A stretch of DNA of 64,000 nt from NCBI GenBank assembly GCA_944324385.1, contig CALUWD010000008.1, positions 1 to 64,000 of the forward strand, given 5' to 3'. This DNA comes from Candidatus Gastranaerophilales bacterium. Its GTDB lineage: Bacteria; Cyanobacteriota; Vampirovibrionia; Gastranaerophilales; Gastranaerophilaceae. Made by a program: the position numbers and the translations under genes. Below the pieces are notes generated by a model. It saw only the letters and a list, made by a program, of their open reading frames with translations. It was not told the DNA's origin and searched no databases. Positions 33,820 to 40,735 of this stretch are shown piece after piece. The stretch's first letter is position 1, and each line of letters opens with the position of its first letter.

Positions 33820-34638
33820 ATGAAAACAGTACAACTTAACAATTTTGAAATCGGCGGCGATAAGCTTACTATTTTTGCAGGGCCTTGTGTAATAGAAAAT
33901 TCTGACATGCTTTTTTTATGCGCACAAAAACTAAAAGAAATATGTGATAAGCTTGATATTAACTACATTTTTAAAGCAAGTTTTGATAAGGCAAATCGCT
34001 CGTCAATTGATTCTTACAGAGGCCCAGGGCTTGAAATCGGATTAAATATGCTAAATGAGGTAAAACAAAAGTTCAATGTGCCTGTTGTGACTGATTTTCA
34101 TGAGCCATATCAAGCACAAATGGTCGCGCAAGTGGCTGATGTTTTGCAGATACCTGCTTTTTTGTGTCGTCAGACGGATATGCTTGTTGCAGCAGCAAAA
34201 ACAGGGAAAATTGTGAACATTAAAAAAGGGCAGTTTTTATCCCCTTATCAGATGGATTCACTTGCAAAAAAAGTTATAGACACAAATAATGATAAAATTT
34301 TAATAACAGAGCGCGGTACAAGTTTTGGCTATAACAATTTAGTTGTTGATATGCGCGCAATACAAATTGTTCAGGAAATGGGCTATCCTGTTGTGTTTGA
34401 TGCTACTCACAGTGTTCAAATACCAGGAGGACGCGGAGAAAGCTCAGGCGGTGAGCGTAAATTTGTTCCTTTGCTTGCAAAAAGTGCAATTGCAGCAGGC
34501 GCAAGGGCTTTATTTTTTGAAGTTCATCCATGCCCAAATTGTGCTAAGTGCGACGGGGATAATATGATTGCGCTGGATGATGCTTATGAACTATTTTCAA
34601 ATTTGAAAAAACTTTTTGAACTTACAAAAACAATTTAA
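33820..34638 (+). CDS. kdsA: 3-deoxy-8-phosphooctulonate synthase
   Basis: KdsA joins PEP and arabinose-5-phosphate to Kdo-8-phosphate for the LPS inner core. The 272-residue protein shows FAGPCVIEN near 19-27 with the Cys that marks metal-dependent (class II) enzymes, FKASFDKANRSS near 51-62, DFHEPYQ near 91, CRQTDML, ITERGTSFGY near 167, DATHSVQIPGG and a C-terminal FEVHPCP. It implies an outer membrane with Kdo. The ATG is 7 nt after a -10 box and has no ribosome site. The stop overlaps convergent fliR by 4 bp (TTAA). Confidence 0.96.
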   Translation: MKTVQLNNFEIGGDKLTIFAGPCVIENSDMLFLCAQKLKEICDKLDINYIFKASFDKANRSSIDSYRGPGLEIGLNMLNEVKQKFNVPVVTDFHEPYQAQMVAQVADVLQIPAFLCRQTDMLVAAAKTGKIVNIKKGQFLSPYQMDSLAKKVIDTNNDKILITERGTSFGYNNLVVDMRAIQIVQEMGYPVVFDATHSVQIPGGRGESSGGERKFVPLLAKSAIAAGARALFFEVHPCPNCAKCDGDNMIALDDAYELFSNLKKLFELTKTI

Positions 34639-35414
34639 AATATACTTGCGTAAGATGTCATATAATCTGTTATAACGTTAATTAACATTGGTAAAATCCA
34701 AACTAAAATTAATGCGCCTAAGACAGGTTTAAAAAGAAAGCTCAATTGGAAAACGTTTACTTGCGGTGCGGTTTTTGAAATTATACCTAAAATTATATCC
34801 TGCCCTAAAGTTGCAAGTAAAACAGGCGCTGCAAGCTGCATGCCAAAATATAAAACATTTGAAGTTATGACAACAAGATAGTTTGTATTTATGACTTTTG
34901 CTAAAGGAATTATTGTTTGATACATTCCAAAAACGTCAAAACTCCTGATAAAAGCGTTTATTAGCCAATATGCTCCGCCTGCGCTTATAAAAATTATTAA
35001 TCCTAAAACTGTAAAATAGTTTCCTAAAATAGAGGTCTGAGCGCGCGTTGTGGGGTCTAAAACCATGGCAGAAGACAAGCCCATTTGGGTGTTTATCATA
35101 TCACCGCCTGCGCTTATGGCAGCTAAAACACAATTTGCAATAAAGCCTAAAATTGCGCCAAAGGCAAAATTTAAAAGAATGCCAAGCATAATTGAGGTGT
35201 TAGGTGGAATTGGCTGTGGCTTAATTAGCATAGTCACAATAACTGTTACAATAAGCGCAATTGAAATCCTTACCATTGAGGGGATTTCTTTTCTGTTAAA
35301 TGGCGGCGCGTATTGCATAAGCCCAAGCATGCGGCTGAACACCATAATTCCTGCGCCCAATGCTAAATTGAGCTCAGGAAAAAGTTTTGCAAATTGTGCT
35401 AAAAATAAGTCCAT
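34635..35414 (-). CDS. fliR: Flagellar export gate protein FliR
   Basis: FliR, with FliP and FliQ, forms the helical core of the type III export gate in the basal body. The 259-residue protein has the normal length and several membrane segments (near 10-30, 43-62, 73-100, 130-155, 175-210, 215-250). MVFSRMLGLMQYAPPFN and GGDMINTQMGLSSAMVLDP are family motifs. It is last in the fliMN-O-P-Q-X-R unit, and no flhB follows, since the convergent kdsA comes next. Confidence 0.92.
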   Translation of the reverse strand: MDLFLAQFAKLFPELNLALGAGIMVFSRMLGLMQYAPPFNRKEIPSMVRISIALIVTVIVTMLIKPQPIPPNTSIMLGILLNFAFGAILGFIANCVLAAISAGGDMINTQMGLSSAMVLDPTTRAQTSILGNYFTVLGLIIFISAGGAYWLINAFIRSFDVFGMYQTIIPLAKVINTNYLVVITSNVLYFGMQLAAPVLLATLGQDIILGIISKTAPQVNVFQLSFLFKPVLGALILVWILPMLINVITDYMTSYASIF

Positions 35415-35424
35415 AGGTTATTTT

Positions 35425-35808
35425 TTAAGGTTCAATTCTGCAATTGCCAACAATTGCGCCCATTTTTTTGTATTTTGAGTCAATGTTGTAGTTAATTGAT
35501 TGATTTTTTCCATCTTGAGTTGTTATTTCAAAGCTTGAGCTTGATTTGTCAAAAGTCCTTATAACAAGTGTGCTTGCAGCTCTATTGCCCTGTTCAAAAG
35601 GTTCATTGTCCATAAAGAAAAATCTTAAATTTGCTCTGTCACCAAGTTCTACCTGTTCAATTATAGAGGGGCAAGAAATTGTATATCTTGAATAAGGTCT
35701 TAAACCAACACTGTCCCCTTGTCTAAAAATGCTGTTTGCATCGATTTCATAAGCGCATACTGTACCTATTGAAAATAATAGTCCTAAAATTGCTAATAGT
35801 TTTTTCAT
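35425..35808 (-). CDS. Secreted protein of unknown function inserted in the fli operon
   Basis: This 127-residue protein has a signal peptide (MKKLLAILGLLFSIGTVCA) and a mature part with two cysteines, in YTISCPSII near 47 and the C-terminal GNCRIEP, that could form a disulfide. It lies between fliQ and fliR, with its GGAGG ribosome site inside the last fliQ codons, so it is a true operon member. I do not recognise a family. A periplasmic role around the basal body is inferred from position only. Confidence 0.65.
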   Translation of the reverse strand: MKKLLAILGLLFSIGTVCAYEIDANSIFRQGDSVGLRPYSRYTISCPSIIEQVELGDRANLRFFFMDNEPFEQGNRAASTLVIRTFDKSSSSFEITTQDGKNQSINYNIDSKYKKMGAIVGNCRIEP

Positions 35809-35811
35809 TTT

Positions 35812-36303
35812 TTACCTCCCCATCATTTTGTTTCTTTCAATAAAGTTAGGTGTTGGGTTTGCTCCCTTTCGCGTTGGGCCATAAAGGTTTTTATCGGCTT
35901 TATCAACCCATGGGAGTTTCCCCGGATTTTTCATGATTTCTTTTAAATCCTTTTGTGAGCCGTCAATTTTGTCATACATTTCATTTGTAAAAGGACGAGT
36001 GTATTTGTAATAGTTTGAATCAAGTACATATTCTTGATTATGCGGGACAACGTTAAAAGCAACTGCTGTCCCTTCGATAATGTATTCTGTTAGAATCCTA
36101 ACATACCACATTCCAAGAATTATAATAGTTAAAAACACCGCAATAATTTTTGGTGCGGCTGCTATTGTTTGTTCTTGAACCTGCGTTACGGCTTGCAAAA
36201 TACCTACCACAAGACCTATTGCTGCCGCAACCAAAACGCAAGGTAATGATATCATTAACATTACCATAAAGCCTTTTGCCAAGTATTCTACAAGTATTTC
36301 CAT
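35812..36303 (-). CDS. fliQ: Flagellar export gate protein FliQ with long C-terminal extension
   Basis: FliQ has two membrane helices and packs around FliP and FliR. Residues 1-80 match the family (KGFMVMLMISLPCVLVAAAI, VGILQAVTQVQEQTI, PKIIAVFLTIIILGMWYVRIL). The usual length is about 90, but this protein has 163 residues; the extra about 75 (Tyr/Asn/Lys-rich, ending NFIERNKMMGR) are hydrophilic. The gene overlaps fliP by one base (TGATG). Confidence 0.9.
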   Translation of the reverse strand: MEILVEYLAKGFMVMLMISLPCVLVAAAIGLVVGILQAVTQVQEQTIAAAPKIIAVFLTIIILGMWYVRILTEYIIEGTAVAFNVVPHNQEYVLDSNYYKYTRPFTNEMYDKIDGSQKDLKEIMKNPGKLPWVDKADKNLYGPTRKGANPTPNFIERNKMMGR

Positions 36304-36941
36304 CAGTTAAAACTCTCCACAAGTCCTTTTACAATTAAGCTCCAGCCATCTACTGCAATAAATATCAAAAGCTTAAACGGCAGAGAAATAATTGTCGGTG
36401 ACAACATAAACATACCAAGCGCAAGCAAAATATTTGCAACAACAAGGTCAAGCACAATGAAAGGTATAAAAATTATAAAACCTATTTCAAAAGCTGTTTT
36501 TAGCTCACTTATAATGTAAGCAGGTGCAACCTCCCACATAGTAAGCTCATCAGGGTTATTTGGCGCTTGTTTTCTTGTTTTTTCTACAAAAAACGCTAAA
36601 TCACCCTGACGGGTTTGTTTTAGCATGAATTCTTTCAATGGTTTTGAACCTTGCGCAATGCACTCTACCATATTGCCATTTTTATAGGAAACTTGTCCTG
36701 CTTTTATCATTTGATCAAAAACAGGGGACATGGTGTAAAAAGTTAAAATCATCGAAAGACCAATAAGGACAATAGCAGGAGGCACGCTTTGAGTACCAAG
36801 TGCTGTTTTTAACATTGAAAAAACAATCGTAAATCTTAAAAAAGATGTCATACAAGTAAAAACAAAGGGCAGTAATGAAAAAAGAGTCATTACCACAAGC
36901 AGTTGTATAACAGGATTCATATCTTTTAAAAGTACGTCCAT
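36303..36941 (-). CDS. fliP: Flagellar export gate protein FliP
   Basis: FliP forms the pentameric ring of the export gate. This protein has 212 residues, at the short end for the family, and lacks the cleaved signal peptide found in enteric FliP. Family motifs visible are MTSFLRFTIVFSMLKTALGTQSVPP near 31-55, the extracytoplasmic loop, and the C-terminal FEIGFIIFIPFIVLDLVVANILLALGM. It is preceded by fliO with 1 nt between them and coupled to fliQ. Confidence 0.95.
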   Translation of the reverse strand: MDVLLKDMNPVIQLLVVMTLFSLLPFVFTCMTSFLRFTIVFSMLKTALGTQSVPPAIVLIGLSMILTFYTMSPVFDQMIKAGQVSYKNGNMVECIAQGSKPLKEFMLKQTRQGDLAFFVEKTRKQAPNNPDELTMWEVAPAYIISELKTAFEIGFIIFIPFIVLDLVVANILLALGMFMLSPTIISLPFKLLIFIAVDGWSLIVKGLVESFN

Positions 36942-36942
36942 T

Positions 36943-37347
36943 TTAATATCTTTCCTTGTTTGAATTTATTTCTTTTAAAATATTTCTCATCACGTTTTTT
37001 GAGTTTGTATTTTTCTTTAGTTCAATTAATTTTTCCTCAAGCGAGTCTGTTGGTTTTTCTATTTTTTCTACAATTTTAGCAGATGGTTTTTCAGGTGTTT
37101 CTTTTGAGTTTAATTTTGAGATAAGTGTAGTTGAATCAATGTCAGAGGCTATTAAAAATTTTTCGCCTTCGTAATTTATCACATATAAAGATTTTCTTTG
37201 GTTAAGTCTTAGCATATCTTCAATTTTTAATTTTGAGATGTGGGAGTTTTGACCTAAAACCACGTTTTTATATACTGCAAAGGCTACAAACATTACTCCA
37301 AGCATTGCAAGTGTATAAAAAATAAAAGCTATTATATGTGTTGTCAT
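36943..37347 (-). CDS. fliO: FliO-like flagellar protein
   Basis: FliO assists FliP ring assembly. This protein has 134 residues: one N-terminal membrane helix (IIAFIFYTLAMLGVMFVAFAVY), then a small beta domain KSLYVINYEGEKFLIASD near 53-70 that matches the FliO cytoplasmic part, and a Lys/Glu-rich tail. Sequence conservation in FliO is low, so the call leans on position directly ahead of fliP and on this layout. Confidence 0.8.
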   Translation of the reverse strand: MTTHIIAFIFYTLAMLGVMFVAFAVYKNVVLGQNSHISKLKIEDMLRLNQRKSLYVINYEGEKFLIASDIDSTTLISKLNSKETPEKPSAKIVEKIEKPTDSLEEKLIELKKNTNSKNVMRNILKEINSNKERY

Positions 37348-37356
37348 TGTTTTTTC

Positions 37357-38625
37357 CTATTTTTCTTCTTCAAAATCCGAATAATCAAAATCTTCTTCTA
37401 CATCATCCTGTTTTGGCGCAGGTTTAGGCGCAGGTTTTGGTGCGCTTTGAGGTTTTGCTGCAGCCTGAGGTTGAGCAGCAGGTCTTTGCGCACTTTGAGC
37501 TTTAGGTGTAGGTCTTTGTGCGCTTTGCGCTTGTGGTTTTGCTGCAGCCTGAGGCTGAGCTTTTGCAGCTTGTGGCTGTGGTTTTGGTGTGTCACTTATA
37601 ATTTCATTAATTTTAACGGCGTATTTGTCATTTATTATTACAAGTTCGCCTTTTGCAACTGTTTTATCTTCAACAAGCAGTGAAATTTCATTGTTAAAAA
37701 CTGAACCTAGGTCTATTACAAGCCCTTTTGAAATGTGTTTCAATTCGCCCAGAGTCATTTTAACTTTTTTAAAACGGGCGTTAACTTCTATTTGTATATC
37801 ATCCCACATATTTTTTGTTGTGTTCTCCTCTCCGTCAATATCATGTTCATCTTCGTCAAGTTCAATCATAAGAGCAGGATCGGGATTGATTTTAAATTCT
37901 CTTATGTTTTCACCCGTTATCATTTTCATTTTGTTTACAAAACTGTCCTCAAGAAGTATTATGTCGCCATCTGAGATGTTTTTCAAATCGTTAAGGGTTA
38001 ATTTTGAACTTCCTGCTTCAATGTCAACGTAAGCGTTTATGTTTTTAAACTCGTCTTCGCCAAAGTTTTCTTCTTTTTTAATTTCTTTTCTTTTTATCCT
38101 TGAAGACGGTAGCGTTATTATGATTTTTGAGTTTTTTTCATCTTTATCTTTAATGATAATTACAAAATTGTAAATTTCTTTGTTTTTAAGTTCAATTTTG
38201 CTCAGGTTTTCCTGAGGGATAAGTGCATTTGAAAAAGATTTATACAAAAAATCGCAATACGCATTTAGGATTTTTACTTCCAATTCGGATAAGTCATTTA
38301 GTTCAAAAAGAGGCAAATTTGAGCCAAAAGCGTTGTGCAAAAATAACCTTGCAAATTCTTCGCTGAGTCTTATTGTGACAGGTGGTGCAATCTCTGATGG
38401 CACTTGGCTTATGAAAAAAGAATCATCTTTTAAATATTTATCTTCTTTAACTTTTTCAAGGTTATTTATATCAAAAAGGCGAAAATCGTATTTTTCTTCC
38501 CAAAAATTTTGTGTAGCGTCAATAATTTTAGGCAAAAATTCGCTGTCAAATTCCATCGTGACGCTTGAAATTTGACCGCATTTTTTTTCGTCAAAGATGT
38601 TTTCTAAACCCCCTTGTGCGCTCAA
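37357..38625 (-). CDS. FliM/FliN-type switch protein with two SpoA domains and Pro/Gln/Ala tail
   Basis: This 422-residue protein has an N-terminal part of about 185 residues. Two SpoA (surface presentation of antigens) domains follow, near 190-260 (LTLNDLKNISDGDIILLEDS) and 275-345 (MTLGELKHISKGLVIDLGS). The final about 70 residues repeat PQA/AKPQ/SAQRP units and end in an acidic stretch. Two SpoA domains in one chain is the arrangement of SctQ/HrcQ and some FliY-like proteins rather than separate FliM and FliN. It heads the fliO-P-Q-R unit, so it is probably the switch or sorting platform protein. Whether a separate FliM or FliN exists is unknown. Confidence 0.82.
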   Translation of the reverse strand: MSAQGGLENIFDEKKCGQISSVTMEFDSEFLPKIIDATQNFWEEKYDFRLFDINNLEKVKEDKYLKDDSFFISQVPSEIAPPVTIRLSEEFARLFLHNAFGSNLPLFELNDLSELEVKILNAYCDFLYKSFSNALIPQENLSKIELKNKEIYNFVIIIKDKDEKNSKIIITLPSSRIKRKEIKKEENFGEDEFKNINAYVDIEAGSSKLTLNDLKNISDGDIILLEDSFVNKMKMITGENIREFKINPDPALMIELDEDEHDIDGEENTTKNMWDDIQIEVNARFKKVKMTLGELKHISKGLVIDLGSVFNNEISLLVEDKTVAKGELVIINDKYAVKINEIISDTPKPQPQAAKAQPQAAAKPQAQSAQRPTPKAQSAQRPAAQPQAAAKPQSAPKPAPKPAPKQDDVEEDFDYSDFEEEK

Positions 38626-38702
38626 TTTTTACCTTATTCAACTATACTTATCCGTAATTATTATATATTCTAGTATAAAATGGGGCAATTTGTTAAATTT
38701 TG

Positions 38703-38927
38703 TTATTCTTTAAAAGGATTTTGTTTTTTCATTTTAGTTGGGTCGACTTTTACCATAAAACCGCATTTTGTGCAGGCAAGGACTTTTTTAGTCGAGTCAA
38801 TGGGAACAAAAATATGTTCGCATTTTTGTTCTTCTTCTTTTTCTTTGGGCTTTTCTTTTTTTAAGAAATTAAAATCCCGATTTTTAATTTTTGTGCTTAA
38901 CTTTGCAACAAGTTCAATTATATACAT
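38703..38927 (-). CDS. Small zinc-binding-type protein (74 aa)
   Basis: A charged N-terminal helix is followed by KCEHIFVPI and, 15 residues on, LACTKCGFMVKV. The Cys/His set CxxH...CxxC suggests a small zinc knuckle. Function unknown. AGGATT lies just before the ATG, and the -10 box (minus strand 38942-38947) overlaps that of the divergent TIM-barrel gene. The strand opposite has a longer, unlikely frame. Confidence 0.6.
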   Translation of the reverse strand: MYIIELVAKLSTKIKNRDFNFLKKEKPKEKEEEQKCEHIFVPIDSTKKVLACTKCGFMVKVDPTKMKKQNPFKE

Positions 38928-38941
38928 AATCCTATTTTTTA

Positions 38942-38949
38942 ATTATAAT
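38942..38949. promoter_or_regulatory. Palindromic back-to-back -10 (ATTATAAT) between 38927 and 38958 genes
   Basis: TATAAT on both strands overlaps in one 8-bp palindrome. The plus box (38944-38949) ends 8 nt before the ATG at 38958 (leaderless or nearly so); the minus box ends 14 nt before the ATG at 38927. Confidence 0.5.
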
Positions 38950-38957
38950 TTTATTAT

Positions 38958-39755
38958 ATGAAAAATCAATTTAAAAAATTTATATCTTCAACTGTAGACT
39001 ATCACAATTTTAAAGGTGCGCTTGAAATTGCAAATGAGCTTAATTGTGGTATTGAAATTAGTCGTTTTGGTAAATTAAAAGACATTGAAGATTTATTTGA
39101 CATAACAAAAAAAGAGTATAAGGCAGCGCTAAAAGATTTTGAGGGCGAAGTTACTTTGCATGGGTTTTTCTCAAACTTAAATGTTGCTGCAAAAGACCCT
39201 CTAATTCGTGAGGTGTCTGAAAAAAGGTATTATCAAAGCTTAGAGCTTGCCTGTGAATTTAATGCTAAAACTGTTGTTTTCCACACTTGTTTTAATAATT
39301 TATTGAAACATCAAGAATATAGGCAGCTTTATTTTAGAAGGAATATTGAATTTTTCCATGAGTTTATTCCATATTTTGAAAAAGAAGGGATAATTGCAAC
39401 TATTGAAAACGTTCATGAGTCTGATTGGGAGCTTATAAGAAGTATTGTCGCAACTATTAATTCGCCTAACTTAAAAGCTACAATTGATGTTGGGCATTGT
39501 AATTTGCACTCTGATTATCCTGTATCTAAGTGGATAGAAAATTATGGAATAATGCTCCATCATATGCATTTTCATAACAATTTTAAAGATGAAGATTCCC
39601 ATAGCTCGCTGTTAAAAGGTTCTCTTGATATTAAACCTATTATAAAAACACTAAATGAAATGCAGCTAAATCCTCAAATTACTTTTGAAATTTTTGATAA
39701 AGATGCGCTTTTTGAAAGTGTTAAATACTTTGATGAAGTGGTTGAGGGGGTTTAG
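38958..39755 (+). CDS. Sugar phosphate isomerase/epimerase-like TIM-barrel protein
   Basis: This 265-residue protein belongs to the AP-endonuclease-2/xylose-isomerase-like superfamily. Metal-site strands are visible: VTLHGFFSN (His), TVVFHTCFNN (His), TIENVHE near 148-154 (Glu), ATIDVGHCNLHSDY near 173 (Asp, His), HHMHFHNN near 197, and FEIFDKDAL (Glu). Substrates in this group vary (sugars, inositols, hydroxypyruvate, DNA). No linked sugar gene helps. Its 3' end borders the repeat-rich block. Confidence 0.82.
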   Translation: MKNQFKKFISSTVDYHNFKGALEIANELNCGIEISRFGKLKDIEDLFDITKKEYKAALKDFEGEVTLHGFFSNLNVAAKDPLIREVSEKRYYQSLELACEFNAKTVVFHTCFNNLLKHQEYRQLYFRRNIEFFHEFIPYFEKEGIIATIENVHESDWELIRSIVATINSPNLKATIDVGHCNLHSDYPVSKWIENYGIMLHHMHFHNNFKDEDSHSSLLKGSLDIKPIIKTLNEMQLNPQITFEIFDKDALFESVKYFDEVVEGV

Positions 39756-39889
39756 TTGCCTGCGTAGGGTCTGCCACGTAGTCGCAAAAATAACCCCGTC
39801 ACCCTGAACGCCAAACCCGTTACCCTGACGACCCAACCTGTCACCCTGAACTCGTTTGACTGCTTTTGCCAAAATCTTTGATTTTGTGC

Positions 39890-39990
39890 AAAATGTCCCT
39901 ACTGGGCAGGGTCTTATTAACTTACTGGGCAGGGTCTTACCGTTTTGCAAAGTGTTCATTTTTCAGATGCAGCCCGAATAGGGACATTTT
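39890..39990. repeat. 101-bp element bounded by perfect 12-bp inverted repeats
   Basis: AAAATGTCCCTA (39890-39901) and its exact reverse complement TAGGGACATTTT (39979-39990) enclose two copies of ACTGGGCAGGGTCTTA. It could be a MITE-like insertion or a long hairpin. Confidence 0.6.
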
Positions 39991-40000
39991 CTATTGCTAA

Positions 40001-40370
40001 CTTTTCAGATGCTGAAATAAATTCAGCATGACAATTAGTTGTCACCCTGAACAAAAAACCCCGTCACCCTGAACTTGTTTCAGGGTCTTATAACCCTACT
40101 GGGCAGGGTCTGATCCCTTTGCGCGTTAACTTTTCAAATGCTGAAATAAATTCAGCATGACAATTAGTTGTCACCCTGAACGACCCAAACCGTCACCCTG
40201 AACTCGTTTCAGGGTCTTATAACCCTACTGGGCAGGGTCTAATCCTTTTGCGCGTTTACTTTTCAGATGCTGAAACAAGTTCAGCATGACGATTAATTGT
40301 CACCCTGAACGACCCAAACCGTCACCCTGAACTCGTTTCAGGGTCTCATAACCCTACTAGGCATCGCCTA
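40001..40370. repeat. 129-bp tandem repeat, about 2.9 copies, built from palindromes
   Basis: Copies start at 40001, 40130 and 40259. Each contains hairpin B (ATGCTGAA - TTCAGCAT), hairpin A (ACCCTGAA - TTCAGGGT) and the small hairpin ACCCT ACTGGGC AGGGT. A and B share the arm core CTGAA/TTCAG. Copies differ by a few bases and by an insertion of A's in the first. Confidence 0.85.
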
Positions 40371-40380
40371 TCAACAGTTG

Positions 40381-40735
40381 CGTTTTCGACCCGCTCAACG
40401 CGGCTCTCAAACTCACTCTGGCTCACGCATTAGGTACGGACTACGTGCTCTGCGCCAAGCTCCTCGCTTGCCGCTATCGCACTTCGCACACCAAAGCGCT
40501 CGCCTTCGCTCGTTAAGCGCAGTCGTGCCCACAAACTCTTAGTGAGCTAATGCGAACTTAGAGTTTGGAAATGCCCTTGGGGTACGCTAGCTTTCAAGCT
40601 TCGCTTCTTTTCAGTCCAGTGTCGAGCTGTCCGCCTGCTCATCGCAGCCGTCACGCTCTCACATCCTATCGGTCGCTTGCTTTCAAGCTGTGCAGTTGCA
40701 CTAGCTTTCAAGCTTCGCTCCACTCTGGCTCACGC
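40381..40735. repeat. GC-rich stretch with short direct repeats
   Basis: CTAGCTTTCAAGCTTCGCT occurs at 40587-40605 and 40701-40719; CACTCTGGCTCACGC occurs at 40414-40428 and 40721-40735. The base composition differs sharply from the AT-rich flanks. The second 15-mer supplies the stop codon of the histidine kinase. Confidence 0.7.

Larger units (their letters stand above)
39756..40729. repeat. Repeat-rich non-coding block (about 970 bp)
   Basis: No credible gene lies here; longer frames are made of repeats and run into the opposite strand of the kinase gene. From left to right it holds scattered CACCCTGAAC-type half palindromes (39756-39850), a 101-bp element closed by 12-bp inverted repeats (39890-39990), a 129-bp tandem repeat (40001-40370), and a GC-rich stretch with short direct repeats (40381-40735). 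It looks like an accumulation of REP-type palindromes and a second, unrelated repeat. Confidence 0.8.

Noticed and set aside
37336-38032. Plus-strand reading frames opposite the fli switch gene
   Set aside because: They are mirror frames of a well-supported minus-strand gene with SpoA domains; their Cys/Arg/Leu-rich or Ser-rich products are translation artefacts of the Gln/Ala/Pro codons.
39756-40380. CRISPR array
   Set aside because: The repeats are 129-bp tandem units made of palindromes with near-identical inner sequence, not short direct repeats with unique spacers, and no cas gene is near.
40381-40735. Template repeat of a diversity-generating retroelement for the 1-1340 gene
   Set aside because: It is GC-rich but shares no visible stretch with bases 205-470 and is not rich in AAC codons.
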